A DNA stretch of 13,891 bases from Fusobacterium sp. (GTDB lineage Bacteria > Fusobacteriota > Fusobacteriia > Fusobacteriales > Fusobacteriaceae). Of this stretch, positions 1-6,280 are shown piece by piece. The stretch is from NCBI GenBank assembly GCA_020024855.1, contig JAHHTB010000034.1, positions 1 through 13,891 of the forward strand. Direction: 5' to 3'. Made by a program: the position numbers and the translations under genes. Every line of letters starts with the position of its first letter. Within the stretch, counting starts at the first letter, position 1. Under the pieces are notes generated by a model. The model was not told where the DNA came from. It saw nothing but the letters and a program-made list of their open reading frames with translations, and ran no database searches.

Positions 1-2
1 AT

Positions 3-413
3 TTATTTATCTTCTAATTTCTTTAAAACAAGTCTTATTCCCTCTATACCAATTACCTCTGCTTTCTCTCCTACTTCAAGAGAATCATAACTTTTTCCTG
101 TCCAATTCTTTCCATCAAGATAAATTTCATAAAGACCTTTATCATTTATGCTTTTTATTTCTACAATACTTCCTCTTATTCTATCTACCTTATCTCTTTT
201 TTTTGTTTTCCAATTTTTAGATACTTTTTTAGTAATAATAAAAATTATTATTGAAAGTATTATAAAAACATAAAACTCATGAAAATAATTATCAAGAAAA
301 GGAGATAAAATCATTGTTATAGCTGCAGCTATCCCAAACCATAAAGAAATAAGCCCTGGTACTATTGCTTCTATTATAAAAAATACTATTGATATTCCAA
401 GCCATATAAACAT
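3..413 (-). CDS. NfeD-like membrane protein
   Basis: This is a 136-residue protein of the short NfeD type. The N-terminal half is hydrophobic, with about three membrane segments (roughly residues 2-23, 27-42 and 45-61). A basic stretch follows (KKVSKNWKTKKRDK), then a soluble C-terminal domain from about residue 75 whose alternating beta pattern (RGSIVEIKSI... GEKAEVIGIEGIRLVLKK) fits the OB-fold of the NfeD C-terminal family. Family knowledge: NfeD proteins usually pair with SPFH/stomatin-type membrane scaffold proteins, and the genes are often adjacent. No such gene is visible here, but the window ends two bases after the stop, so a downstream partner would be out of view. The start has a GGGAG-type ribosome binding site just upstream. 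It follows the 129-residue coiled-coil membrane protein after 25 bases, probably in the same transcript. The fold call is fairly secure; the function is only general (membrane-domain organisation). Confidence 0.8.
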   Translation of the reverse strand: MFIWLGISIVFFIIEAIVPGLISLWFGIAAAITMILSPFLDNYFHEFYVFIILSIIIFIITKKVSKNWKTKKRDKVDRIRGSIVEIKSINDKGLYEIYLDGKNWTGKSYDSLEVGEKAEVIGIEGIRLVLKKLEDK

Positions 414-438
414 ACTTTTCTCTCCCTTCTTTTTTCAA

Positions 439-828
439 TTAATCCATTTCATTTTTTTTAGTTTCAATCTCTCGTAATTTTTTTTCAATTTTATTTATTT
501 TATTAGATATCTCATTTATTCTTACTTCAATAGAATTTAATATCCAAAACTGAAAATGATTTGACTTTTTAGTTTCATAAAGCATCCATATTATTTTTAT
601 TATTCCAAGAAGAATAGCTAGATACATAGTAAGTTCTAAAGACATCTTCCTTAGAACTCCACCCATAAATAAAAGGGCTATTATCATTCCAATCAAAAGA
701 CTATTTACCCTCTTTACTTGAGTATTATTTTTACCACCTATTTTTCCTACAATCTGCCTTATTCTATCCTTTTCTTTTTCAAACTCTTTTAATTCTTCAA
801 GCAAACTTTTTTCTTCTTTTTCTTTCAT
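439..828 (-). CDS. Small membrane protein with flanking coiled coils, unknown function
   Basis: I do not recognise this 129-residue protein. It has a charged, Glu/Lys-rich N-terminal helix (residues 1-27, coiled-coil-like), a Gly/Lys/Asn-rich linker, two membrane segments (about 43-57 and 66-84) joined by a short basic loop, and a second Lys/Glu-rich coiled-coil helix from about 97 to the end. Both termini should lie on the same side of the membrane, most likely the cytoplasm given the positive charges near the first segment. There are no Cys pairs, His clusters or catalytic motifs. An AAGGAAGG ribosome binding site precedes the ATG. It sits between nadE (27-base gap) and the NfeD-like gene (25-base gap), so it is probably co-transcribed with both. 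A role beside the NfeD-like protein in membrane organisation is possible but is only a guess from position. Confidence 0.7.
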   Translation of the reverse strand: MKEKEEKSLLEELKEFEKEKDRIRQIVGKIGGKNNTQVKRVNSLLIGMIIALLFMGGVLRKMSLELTMYLAILLGIIKIIWMLYETKKSNHFQFWILNSIEVRINEISNKINKIEKKLREIETKKNEMD

Positions 829-855
829 AATATACTTGCCTTCCTTAAAATAATT

Positions 856-1692
856 TTATACTCCCCAGTCTCTAGGATATTTAAAATTACTTCCCATTCC
901 TCTTTTTGAAATATTTGCAATAACAGGAAGCTTTCTTTTATATTGATTAATTTTTATCTTTCTTACAACTGTTTCTACAATTTTTTCTTCATATCCAAGA
1001 GAAACAATCTCTTTTGGACTTAATCTCTCTTCTACTAAATAATATAATATTTCGTCAGCCATTTGATAAGAGAAACCTAACTCTTGTTCATCTGTTTGTC
1101 CTTCCCAAAGATCAGCACTTGGCTTCTTCTTTATTACTTCTTGAGGTACACCCATATATTCAGATAATGCCCACACTTGAGCTTTATATAAATCTCCTAT
1201 TGGATTTATTGCAGAAGCTGAATCTCCAAACTGAGTGCTATATCCTAAAAGTATTTCTGTTTTATTAGAAGTTCCCAAAACAAGAGCTCCCTCTTTAGCT
1301 GAATTATCAAAAAGAACACACATTCTTGTTCTTGCCATAACATTTCCTTTTCTAAGGCTTGTCATGTCTTCATTCATTGCAAAATAAGCATCTACCATTG
1401 GAGTTATTTCCACTTTTTTAGTGTTAATCCCTGTTTTTTTAACAACAAGTTCAGCATGTTCAATACTCTCTTTACTTGAAGTTTTATATGGCATCATAAC
1501 TGTGTATACATTTTCAGGTCCAAAAGCTTTTGCTGCTAGAAAAGCTACAAGAGCAGAATCTATTCCTCCTGAAAGTCCAAGGATTACTTTTTTGAATCCT
1601 ACTTTATGAACTTCTTCTCTTAAAAAATTCACTAAAATTTCTTCTATTTCCTTTAGATTTAAAGAAAGTTTTTCTGCTACATTATTTTTCAT
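856..1692 (-). CDS. nadE: NAD(+) synthetase, ammonia-dependent type
   Basis: NadE makes NAD+ from nicotinate adenine dinucleotide, ATP and ammonia (or glutamine nitrogen) in the cytoplasm. From the chosen start the protein is 278 residues. It carries the N-type ATP pyrophosphatase P-loop SGGIDS at residues 41-46, the RTRMCVLFD segment, the LGTSNKTE and STQFGDSA motifs that bind ATP and the deamido-NAD substrate, and KPSADLWEGQTDE. There is no N-terminal nitrilase (glutaminase) domain, so it belongs to the short form that uses free ammonia or an amidotransferase made elsewhere. The start at 1692 is preferred because AAGGAGG lies five bases upstream. A longer frame to 1728 exists but would place that site inside the gene and add residues not expected in the family. 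It overlaps the end of rbgA by 11 bases, which suggests translational coupling. Confidence 0.95.
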   Translation of the reverse strand: MKNNVAEKLSLNLKEIEEILVNFLREEVHKVGFKKVILGLSGGIDSALVAFLAAKAFGPENVYTVMMPYKTSSKESIEHAELVVKKTGINTKKVEITPMVDAYFAMNEDMTSLRKGNVMARTRMCVLFDNSAKEGALVLGTSNKTEILLGYSTQFGDSASAINPIGDLYKAQVWALSEYMGVPQEVIKKKPSADLWEGQTDEQELGFSYQMADEILYYLVEERLSPKEIVSLGYEEKIVETVVRKIKINQYKRKLPVIANISKRGMGSNFKYPRDWGV

Positions 1693-2575
1693 CTTTTCCT
1701 CCTTGAAGCAGTTCTCTATCCAATCCAAATTTTCCTAATTTAGCTGCTCTATAGTCTCTTAAAAGAGTAAGTGTTGCCTGATGAACATTAAGATTTCCAC
1801 CTTTTTGTATCATCTGCATTCTTTTAGCTATATTTTCTATAATATTTCCTGTTACTCCTTCAAAATCTTCATCAAGAAGCTTATATCTAGTTTTTAAAGA
1901 ATCTTTTAAACCATACAACATCATTTTATCTAAAAGTTTACAAGCTACATCATCAATTGGAAGAATATCATCTTTTATAGCTCCTGAAATTGCAAGATTA
2001 AATCCAACCCTTTCATCTTCAAATTTAGGCCACAAAATTCCTGGAGTATCTAAAAGTTCTAATCCCTCTTTTATTCTAACCCATTGTTTCCCTCTTGTAT
2101 ATCCTGGCATGTTTCCAACACCAGCACTATTTTTTCCAACTATTCTATTTATTAATCTTGATTTTCCAACATTTGGTATTCCTGCAACCATAAGTCTTGT
2201 ATTAACTTTTCTAAGACCTTTTTTCATAAGTCTTTCTTTTTTTTCTGCAGATACTTTATCTATTATAGAATAAAGTTTTCTCATATTAAATCCTGTTTCA
2301 GCACTAAGCTCTAAAACTTCATCAGCATCATTATTTTTTATAAAATAATCTCTCCACTGATTAATTTCCTCTTTTTCTACAAGGTCTGCTTTATTTATTA
2401 CTATTATTCTCTTTTTATTTTTTGAGAAAGTTGCAATATCAGGGTTTCTACTAGAAATAGGAATTCTTGCATCTACCACTTCTAAAACTATATCTATAAG
2501 TGGCATATTTTCTTTCATCATATCCTTTGTTTTTTTCATATGCCCAGGATACCAGTTTATTCTTGTCATTGACAT
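1682..2575 (-). CDS. rbgA: Ribosome biogenesis GTPase RbgA (YlqF)
   Basis: RbgA is a circularly permuted GTPase that acts late in assembly of the 50S subunit, helping bring in late proteins near the peptidyl-transferase centre. The 297-residue protein shows the permuted order: N-terminal INWYPGHM (residues 6-13), then G4 NKAD (61-64), G5-like SAETG (91-95), G1 P-loop GIPNVGKS (132-139), a G2 region around the MPGYTRG segment, and G3 DTPG (176-179). The C-terminal helical domain (about 195-297) is the family's RNA-binding part. Length is typical. ATG at 2575 is chosen over the in-frame ATG at 2569 because AGGAGGA sits seven bases upstream. That ribosome binding site overlaps the rsmI stop codon, tying the two genes together, and the 3' end overlaps nadE by 11 bases. 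Confidence 0.95.
   Translation of the reverse strand: MSMTRINWYPGHMKKTKDMMKENMPLIDIVLEVVDARIPISSRNPDIATFSKNKKRIIVINKADLVEKEEINQWRDYFIKNNDADEVLELSAETGFNMRKLYSIIDKVSAEKKERLMKKGLRKVNTRLMVAGIPNVGKSRLINRIVGKNSAGVGNMPGYTRGKQWVRIKEGLELLDTPGILWPKFEDERVGFNLAISGAIKDDILPIDDVACKLLDKMMLYGLKDSLKTRYKLLDEDFEGVTGNIIENIAKRMQMIQKGGNLNVHQATLTLLRDYRAAKLGKFGLDRELLQGGKDEK
1698..1704 (-). promoter_or_regulatory. Ribosome binding site that fixes the nadE start
   Basis: AAGGAGG on the minus strand lies five bases before the ATG at 1692, within the last codons of rbgA. It is the best Shine-Dalgarno match near either candidate nadE start and argues against initiation at 1728. Confidence 0.8.
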
Positions 2576-2582
2576 AAAATTT

Positions 2583-2589
2583 TCCTCCT
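2583..2589 (-). promoter_or_regulatory. Ribosome binding site of rbgA, overlapping the rsmI stop
   Basis: AGGAGGA on the minus strand lies seven bases before the rbgA ATG at 2575. It shares two bases with the TAG stop of rsmI (2588-2590), so ribosomes finishing rsmI are positioned to start rbgA. Confidence 0.8.
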
Positions 2590-3325
2590 ACTCCTCGTCT
2601 TCGTAATCTTCTTCCTCATATTGATCTTTTGCGTATTTATTTACTTTTTCTCTTTTTTCCTCTTGCTCATTTCCTCTTACTATTATTACAAACTCACCTT
2701 TTAATGTTTGCTTTTCAAATTTAGAAATAAGTTCTGTTGTTGTTCCTCTTATAATTTCTTCATAAATTTTTGTAATCTCTCTTATAAGGACTATTTCTTT
2801 TACACCCATAAACTCTTCTATATCTTTTAAAGTTTTTACTACTCTATGAGGAGATTCAAAAAACATTATAGTTCTTTTTTCTTCTGCAAAAGATTTTAAA
2901 AGAGTTTGTCTTCCTTTTTTCTTTGGAAGAAACCCTTCAAAAATAAATCTTCTCATTGAGACTCCTGCAACAGAAGCTGCGGCTGTCATTGCACTTACCC
3001 CAGGAATAGGGACTACTTTTATTCCCTCTTTAAGAGCTGCATCAACAACTTCATATCCTGGATCTGATATACATGGAGTTCCAGCATCAGTAACTAAAGC
3101 TACATTTTTTCCCTCTTTTAAAAGATTTATTATATTTTCAACTTGATGTTGTTTTGTATGTTCATCATATCTATAAAGGGTATTTGCTATTTCCAAATGA
3201 TTTAAAAGTTTTTTAGTAACTCTTGTATCTTCTGCAAATATATAGTCTGATTCTTTTAGTATTCTCACTGCTCTAAAAGTTATATCTTCTAGATTTCCAA
3301 TTGGTGTTGCTACTATATAAAGCAT
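2588..3325 (-). CDS. rsmI: 16S rRNA (cytidine-1402 2'-O)-methyltransferase RsmI
   Basis: RsmI uses S-adenosylmethionine to methylate the ribose of C1402 in the 16S decoding centre. It belongs to the tetrapyrrole-methylase (SpoU-unrelated) fold. In the 245-residue product I see ATPIGNL at 6-12, AEDTR at 31-35, the SAM-site segment VTDAGTPCISDPG at 78-90, IPGVSA around 103-108 and FFESPHR, all hallmarks of the family. The extreme C-terminus is strongly acidic (EEEDYEDEE). ATG at 3325 is preferred to the upstream in-frame GTG at 3334 because that GTG is part of the AAAGGTGG Shine-Dalgarno sequence itself. It follows the S41 protease gene closely and leads into rbgA. With TlyA it is one of two rRNA ribose methyltransferases in this cluster. 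Confidence 0.95.
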   Translation of the reverse strand: MLYIVATPIGNLEDITFRAVRILKESDYIFAEDTRVTKKLLNHLEIANTLYRYDEHTKQHQVENIINLLKEGKNVALVTDAGTPCISDPGYEVVDAALKEGIKVVPIPGVSAMTAAASVAGVSMRRFIFEGFLPKKKGRQTLLKSFAEEKRTIMFFESPHRVVKTLKDIEEFMGVKEIVLIREITKIYEEIIRGTTTELISKFEKQTLKGEFVIIVRGNEQEEKREKVNKYAKDQYEEEDYEDEE

Positions 3326-3330
3326 AATTA

Positions 3331-3338
3331 CCACCTTT
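3331..3338 (-). promoter_or_regulatory. Ribosome binding site that fixes the rsmI start
   Basis: AAAGGTGG on the minus strand lies five bases before the ATG at 3325. The GTG inside it is in frame and could be mistaken for a start, but using it would leave no upstream ribosome binding site. Confidence 0.8.
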
Positions 3339-3343
3339 CATTT

Positions 3344-4627
3344 TTATTTTTTTGATTCTCTTTCTTTTATCATAGATGCTATTGCTGCTTCTGCTTGTTG
3401 AAGTTGTTTATCTTGTTTTTTAGAAAGTGTTTCTGCCTTCTCTTTTCCTACAACATCATTAAGTAATCTTTTTTTACTTTCAGCTTGTTCTTTCTCATCT
3501 ATGTTTGTTACAAGTCCATCATAGAAAAGATAATCTTCATCTTCTTCAATTAAAATATCTGGATTAATTCCTTTTCCATGAATATTTTCTCCCTTTGGAG
3601 TGTAATATTTTGCTATTGTAAGTTTTATTCCATCACCATCTGGAAGAGGTAAAAGAACTTGAACACTTCCTTTTCCAAAACTTTTCTCTCCTACAAGAAG
3701 TCCTCTTTTGTAATCTCTTACTGCTCCAGCAACTATTTCAGATGCAGAAGCACTTCCTTCATTAATAAGAATTACAAGTGGAAAATCACCATAATATTTT
3801 CCTTCTCTCATATTTATAGTTTCTTTTCCATCTTTTGTTTTTTCACTTACAATTACACCTTTATCAATAAACATTGATCCAATTTTTATAGCCTGATCTA
3901 TTCTTCCACCAGGATTATTTCTAAGGTCAAATATAAGTCCTTTCATTCCATCTTGTTGAAGTTTTTCAAGACTTTTTGCAACCTGTGTATCAACGTCATC
4001 TCCAAATTGAGTAAGTTTAATATAACCTATTTTATTATTAAGCATTTTACTACTTACATTTTCAAGTTTTATTGTTTCTCTTTTTAAAGTTATATCTCTT
4101 GTTTTCTTTTCAGATTCTTTGTATATTTGAACTTTTACTGTTGTTCCACTTTTCCCTTTTAATAACTTTGAAGCTTCTTCAATATCCATGTTGTATGTTT
4201 GTTTTCCATCTATTGATATAAGCTTATCCTTAGGTCTGATTCCAGCTCTAAAAGCTGGTGTTCCTTCTATAAGAAGCTCTACCATAACAGGTTCTCCTGA
4301 AGATTTTCTTATTATCATTCCAACACCAGAATACTCTCCTTTTATTTTTCCTTCAAGATCTTCCATTCCATCTTTAGAAAAATAATTTGAATGTGGATCA
4401 TCAAGAGTTTCCATCATTCCTTTTAAAGCTCCTTGCATAAGAATTGTCTTATCAAGCTTTTTATCTCCAACAAAGTTTTCTTGAATAATATCCATTATAT
4501 CTGATATTTCTTTTAGTTCTTTCACATTATTCATAAAACCTGTTTTAACTTCTTTTTCTTTAGCTGATATATTAACTGGTATCAGCATTATGAAAGCTGC
4601 TGCCATAAATCTTTTTAAATTGTTCAT
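3344..4627 (-). CDS. Carboxy-terminal processing protease, S41 family, exported
   Basis: This 427-residue protein is a CtpA/Prc-type serine protease expected to act outside the cytoplasmic membrane on envelope proteins. Residues 1-22 form a signal peptide (basic NLKR, hydrophobic core, cleavage near ISA-KE). A helical region follows, including MMETLDDPHSNYF, a usual S41 N-terminal motif. The PDZ domain spans roughly 90-185 (GEYSGVGM, GTPAFRAGI, GDxLxxIDG-like KDKLISIDG). The protease core spans about 195-375, with FDLRNNPGG at 233-241, GSASASEI at 291-298 and SFGKGSVQ at 316-323. By comparison with the family, the catalytic pair is Ser294 and Lys319. A Lys/Glu/Gln-rich tail ends the protein. 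The ATG shares one base with the tlyA stop (TAATG), so the two are translationally coupled. Possible substrates are envelope lipoproteins or cell-wall enzymes; none is indicated by the sequence. Confidence 0.93.
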   Translation of the reverse strand: MNNLKRFMAAAFIMLIPVNISAKEKEVKTGFMNNVKELKEISDIMDIIQENFVGDKKLDKTILMQGALKGMMETLDDPHSNYFSKDGMEDLEGKIKGEYSGVGMIIRKSSGEPVMVELLIEGTPAFRAGIRPKDKLISIDGKQTYNMDIEEASKLLKGKSGTTVKVQIYKESEKKTRDITLKRETIKLENVSSKMLNNKIGYIKLTQFGDDVDTQVAKSLEKLQQDGMKGLIFDLRNNPGGRIDQAIKIGSMFIDKGVIVSEKTKDGKETINMREGKYYGDFPLVILINEGSASASEIVAGAVRDYKRGLLVGEKSFGKGSVQVLLPLPDGDGIKLTIAKYYTPKGENIHGKGINPDILIEEDEDYLFYDGLVTNIDEKEQAESKKRLLNDVVGKEKAETLSKKQDKQLQQAEAAIASMIKERESKK

Positions 4628-5442
4628 TATAGTGCTCCCCCTAAGTTTTCACATAAATCAACTATTTTTTCTATATCAATATTTGTATCATCTAATTTTT
4701 TTAACCCAAAAAGAGAAATATATTCTGAATTTCCTTTTCCACCTTTTATTGGAGAAAAATCTAATTTTTCAAGATATAATCCATTTTTTTCTGCTTCTTT
4801 TATAACTCTTTCAATTGCATATATCTGATTTTTTTTATCTTTTACAATTCCACCCTTATTTATCATTTCTCTCTCAACTTCAAATTGAGGTTTAATAAGA
4901 GCCATTAACTTTGTATTCTCTTTAAAAAATTTTTTTAAAGAAGAAAATATATTTGTAATTGATATAAAAGAAACATCCATAACTATAAAATCTATTTCTG
5001 AATTATCTATATCTTCTTTTTTTAAATCTCTTATATGCTTGTTTTCAATAGATGTCACTCTATTATTATTTCTAAGTTTCCAATCAAGTTGATTTGTTCC
5101 CACATCAACAGCATACACATGACTTGCTCCAAAATCTAAAGAGCAATCTGTAAAACCACCTGTTGACGAACCTACATCTAAAACTTTTTTTCCTAAAAAA
5201 TCAAGTCCAAAAACTTTTATAGCTTTTTCAAGTTTTAATCCACCTCTACTAACATATTTAAAAGATTTTCCTTTTATTCTTATATTAAATTCTTTATCAT
5301 CATCTATCTTTATCTGTGTTCCTGGTTTTTCTATTTTCAAATTATTCACAAGAACTATTCCAGCCATAATAGCTCTTTTTGCTTTGTCTATATCTTCAAA
5401 AAATCCATTATTCACTAAAAGAATATCAATTCTCTCCTTCAT
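4627..5442 (-). CDS. tlyA: TlyA-family rRNA 2'-O-methyltransferase
   Basis: TlyA proteins methylate cytidine ribose in rRNA (16S C1409 and, in some bacteria, 23S C1920) and affect capreomycin sensitivity. The older name hemolysin A is historical. The 271-residue protein has an N-terminal S4 RNA-binding domain (about 1-60: RIDILLVNNGFF, AKRAIMAGIVLVN) joined to an FtsJ/RrmJ-like Rossmann methyltransferase. Key features are YVSRGGLKLEKA (63-74), SAM loop LDVGSSTGGFTD (88-99), AVDVG (111-115), VMDVSFIS (154-161) and LIKPQFEVE (182-190). Lys70, Asp156, Lys184 and Glu188 or Glu190 fit the K-D-K-E catalytic set. The start overlaps the end of the HD-domain gene by 17 bases, with a GGAG site nine bases upstream; the stop overlaps the protease start. 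I cannot tell whether it modifies one subunit or both. Confidence 0.93.
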   Translation of the reverse strand: MKERIDILLVNNGFFEDIDKAKRAIMAGIVLVNNLKIEKPGTQIKIDDDKEFNIRIKGKSFKYVSRGGLKLEKAIKVFGLDFLGKKVLDVGSSTGGFTDCSLDFGASHVYAVDVGTNQLDWKLRNNNRVTSIENKHIRDLKKEDIDNSEIDFIVMDVSFISITNIFSSLKKFFKENTKLMALIKPQFEVEREMINKGGIVKDKKNQIYAIERVIKEAEKNGLYLEKLDFSPIKGGKGNSEYISLFGLKKLDDTNIDIEKIVDLCENLGGAL

Positions 5443-6280
5443 CTATTTTTTCTCCTATAGGTTCAAAAATCTCATCATCAACTAAATAATCTAAAAGTTT
5501 ATTAGTAAGAATAAGTTGTTTAAATCCTTTTTTCTCAACTGCAGCTATAAGTTTTGCTGTTTCTCTTACTCTTTTTGTAAAAAAATTATCTCCTATTGGA
5601 ACTTTTTTTACTTTCTTATAATAATTTATAAGATGTTTTGTCGTTTTAAGTCTAAGTTCTATTTTAGCTCTTTTTAGTCTATCTTTTATAACCCCTGTTG
5701 TACACATAAATCTTTTACTAACTTCAACTATATTTTCTCCCATACAAAGTGCTTCAAGTATTTCATTAGCACCTATAGGATTTATTCTATGATATTTTGC
5801 AGAGTACATATCAGCTCTATGTACAATATGAGCCTCTCTTGTATTAGGGACAATTTTTCCCCATCTTCCATGATGTGATACAACTATATGAGTAATATTC
5901 TTCCTTATACTTTCTTTTATTTTTACACCTGCTTGACTTTCTATTTCATCTAATAGAGATTCAGCTTCTTTTATAATATAGTCAGGTTTTTTTAACATCA
6001 TTTGTGAATGTGACATTGTTTCAGAAGTTTTTCTTATACTCCCTTTACTCAAATCATGAATTATTACTCCCACAATTATTGCAAAAAAATCTATAAATCT
6101 CTTAGCTTCATCAAAATCTGTATAATCTCTTTTAATTTCTTCAATCGAAACTTTTAGTACATCATATGTATGAGCACTAACTTTTACCCCTTGATCATCA
6201 TAATTTTCAAGTTCTCCAACCATATCATTATTTACAAGTATATTTATAAATTCTAATGCTTTTTCATTAGCTTTCCCCAT
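5426..6280 (-). CDS. HD-domain protein with a C-terminal helix-turn-helix-like segment
   Basis: This 284-residue cytoplasmic protein has an HD-type metal-dependent phosphohydrolase domain. I see SAHTYDV (His37), the IIHDLSKG doublet (His75-Asp76), SHSQ (His91), HIVVSHHGRW (His131, His136/137) and VHRADMYS (Asp157), which together supply the usual metal ligands. After it, residues about 171-212 (VSKRFMCTTGVIKDRLKRAK) look like a sigma-region-4-type helix-turn-helix. The C-terminal 70 residues are Lys-rich and helical, with no recognised domain. Its substrate is unknown; HD proteins can act on nucleotides, cyclic dinucleotides or tRNA ends. It overlaps dxs by 14 bases and tlyA by 17 bases, so all three should be made together. 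An AAGGT site seven bases before the ATG supports the start. The HD assignment is firm; the HTH reading is an inference from pattern. Confidence 0.82.
   Translation of the reverse strand: MGKANEKALEFINILVNNDMVGELENYDDQGVKVSAHTYDVLKVSIEEIKRDYTDFDEAKRFIDFFAIIVGVIIHDLSKGSIRKTSETMSHSQMMLKKPDYIIKEAESLLDEIESQAGVKIKESIRKNITHIVVSHHGRWGKIVPNTREAHIVHRADMYSAKYHRINPIGANEILEALCMGENIVEVSKRFMCTTGVIKDRLKRAKIELRLKTTKHLINYYKKVKKVPIGDNFFTKRVRETAKLIAAVEKKGFKQLILTNKLLDYLVDDEIFEPIGEKIDEGEN

Noticed and set aside
1014..1609. Plus-strand open frames opposite nadE
   Set aside because: They lie entirely antisense to a well-conserved gene, have no domain-like content and arise from the AT-rich complement of its codons.
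1693..1728. Longer nadE start adding twelve residues
   Set aside because: The strong ribosome binding site at 1698-1704 would be internal, and the added residues overlap rbgA without family support.
3659..4805. Plus-strand open frames opposite the S41 protease and tlyA
   Set aside because: Phe/Ser/Ile-rich translations without ribosome binding sites, antisense to confident genes; shadow frames.
4920..4940. Perfect 10-base inverted repeat of A/T runs with a one-base centre
   Set aside because: It is inside the tlyA coding sequence, the stem is almost all A-T with a one-base loop, and it is explained by Leu-Lys-Lys-Phe-Phe-Lys codons; it is not a credible terminator.
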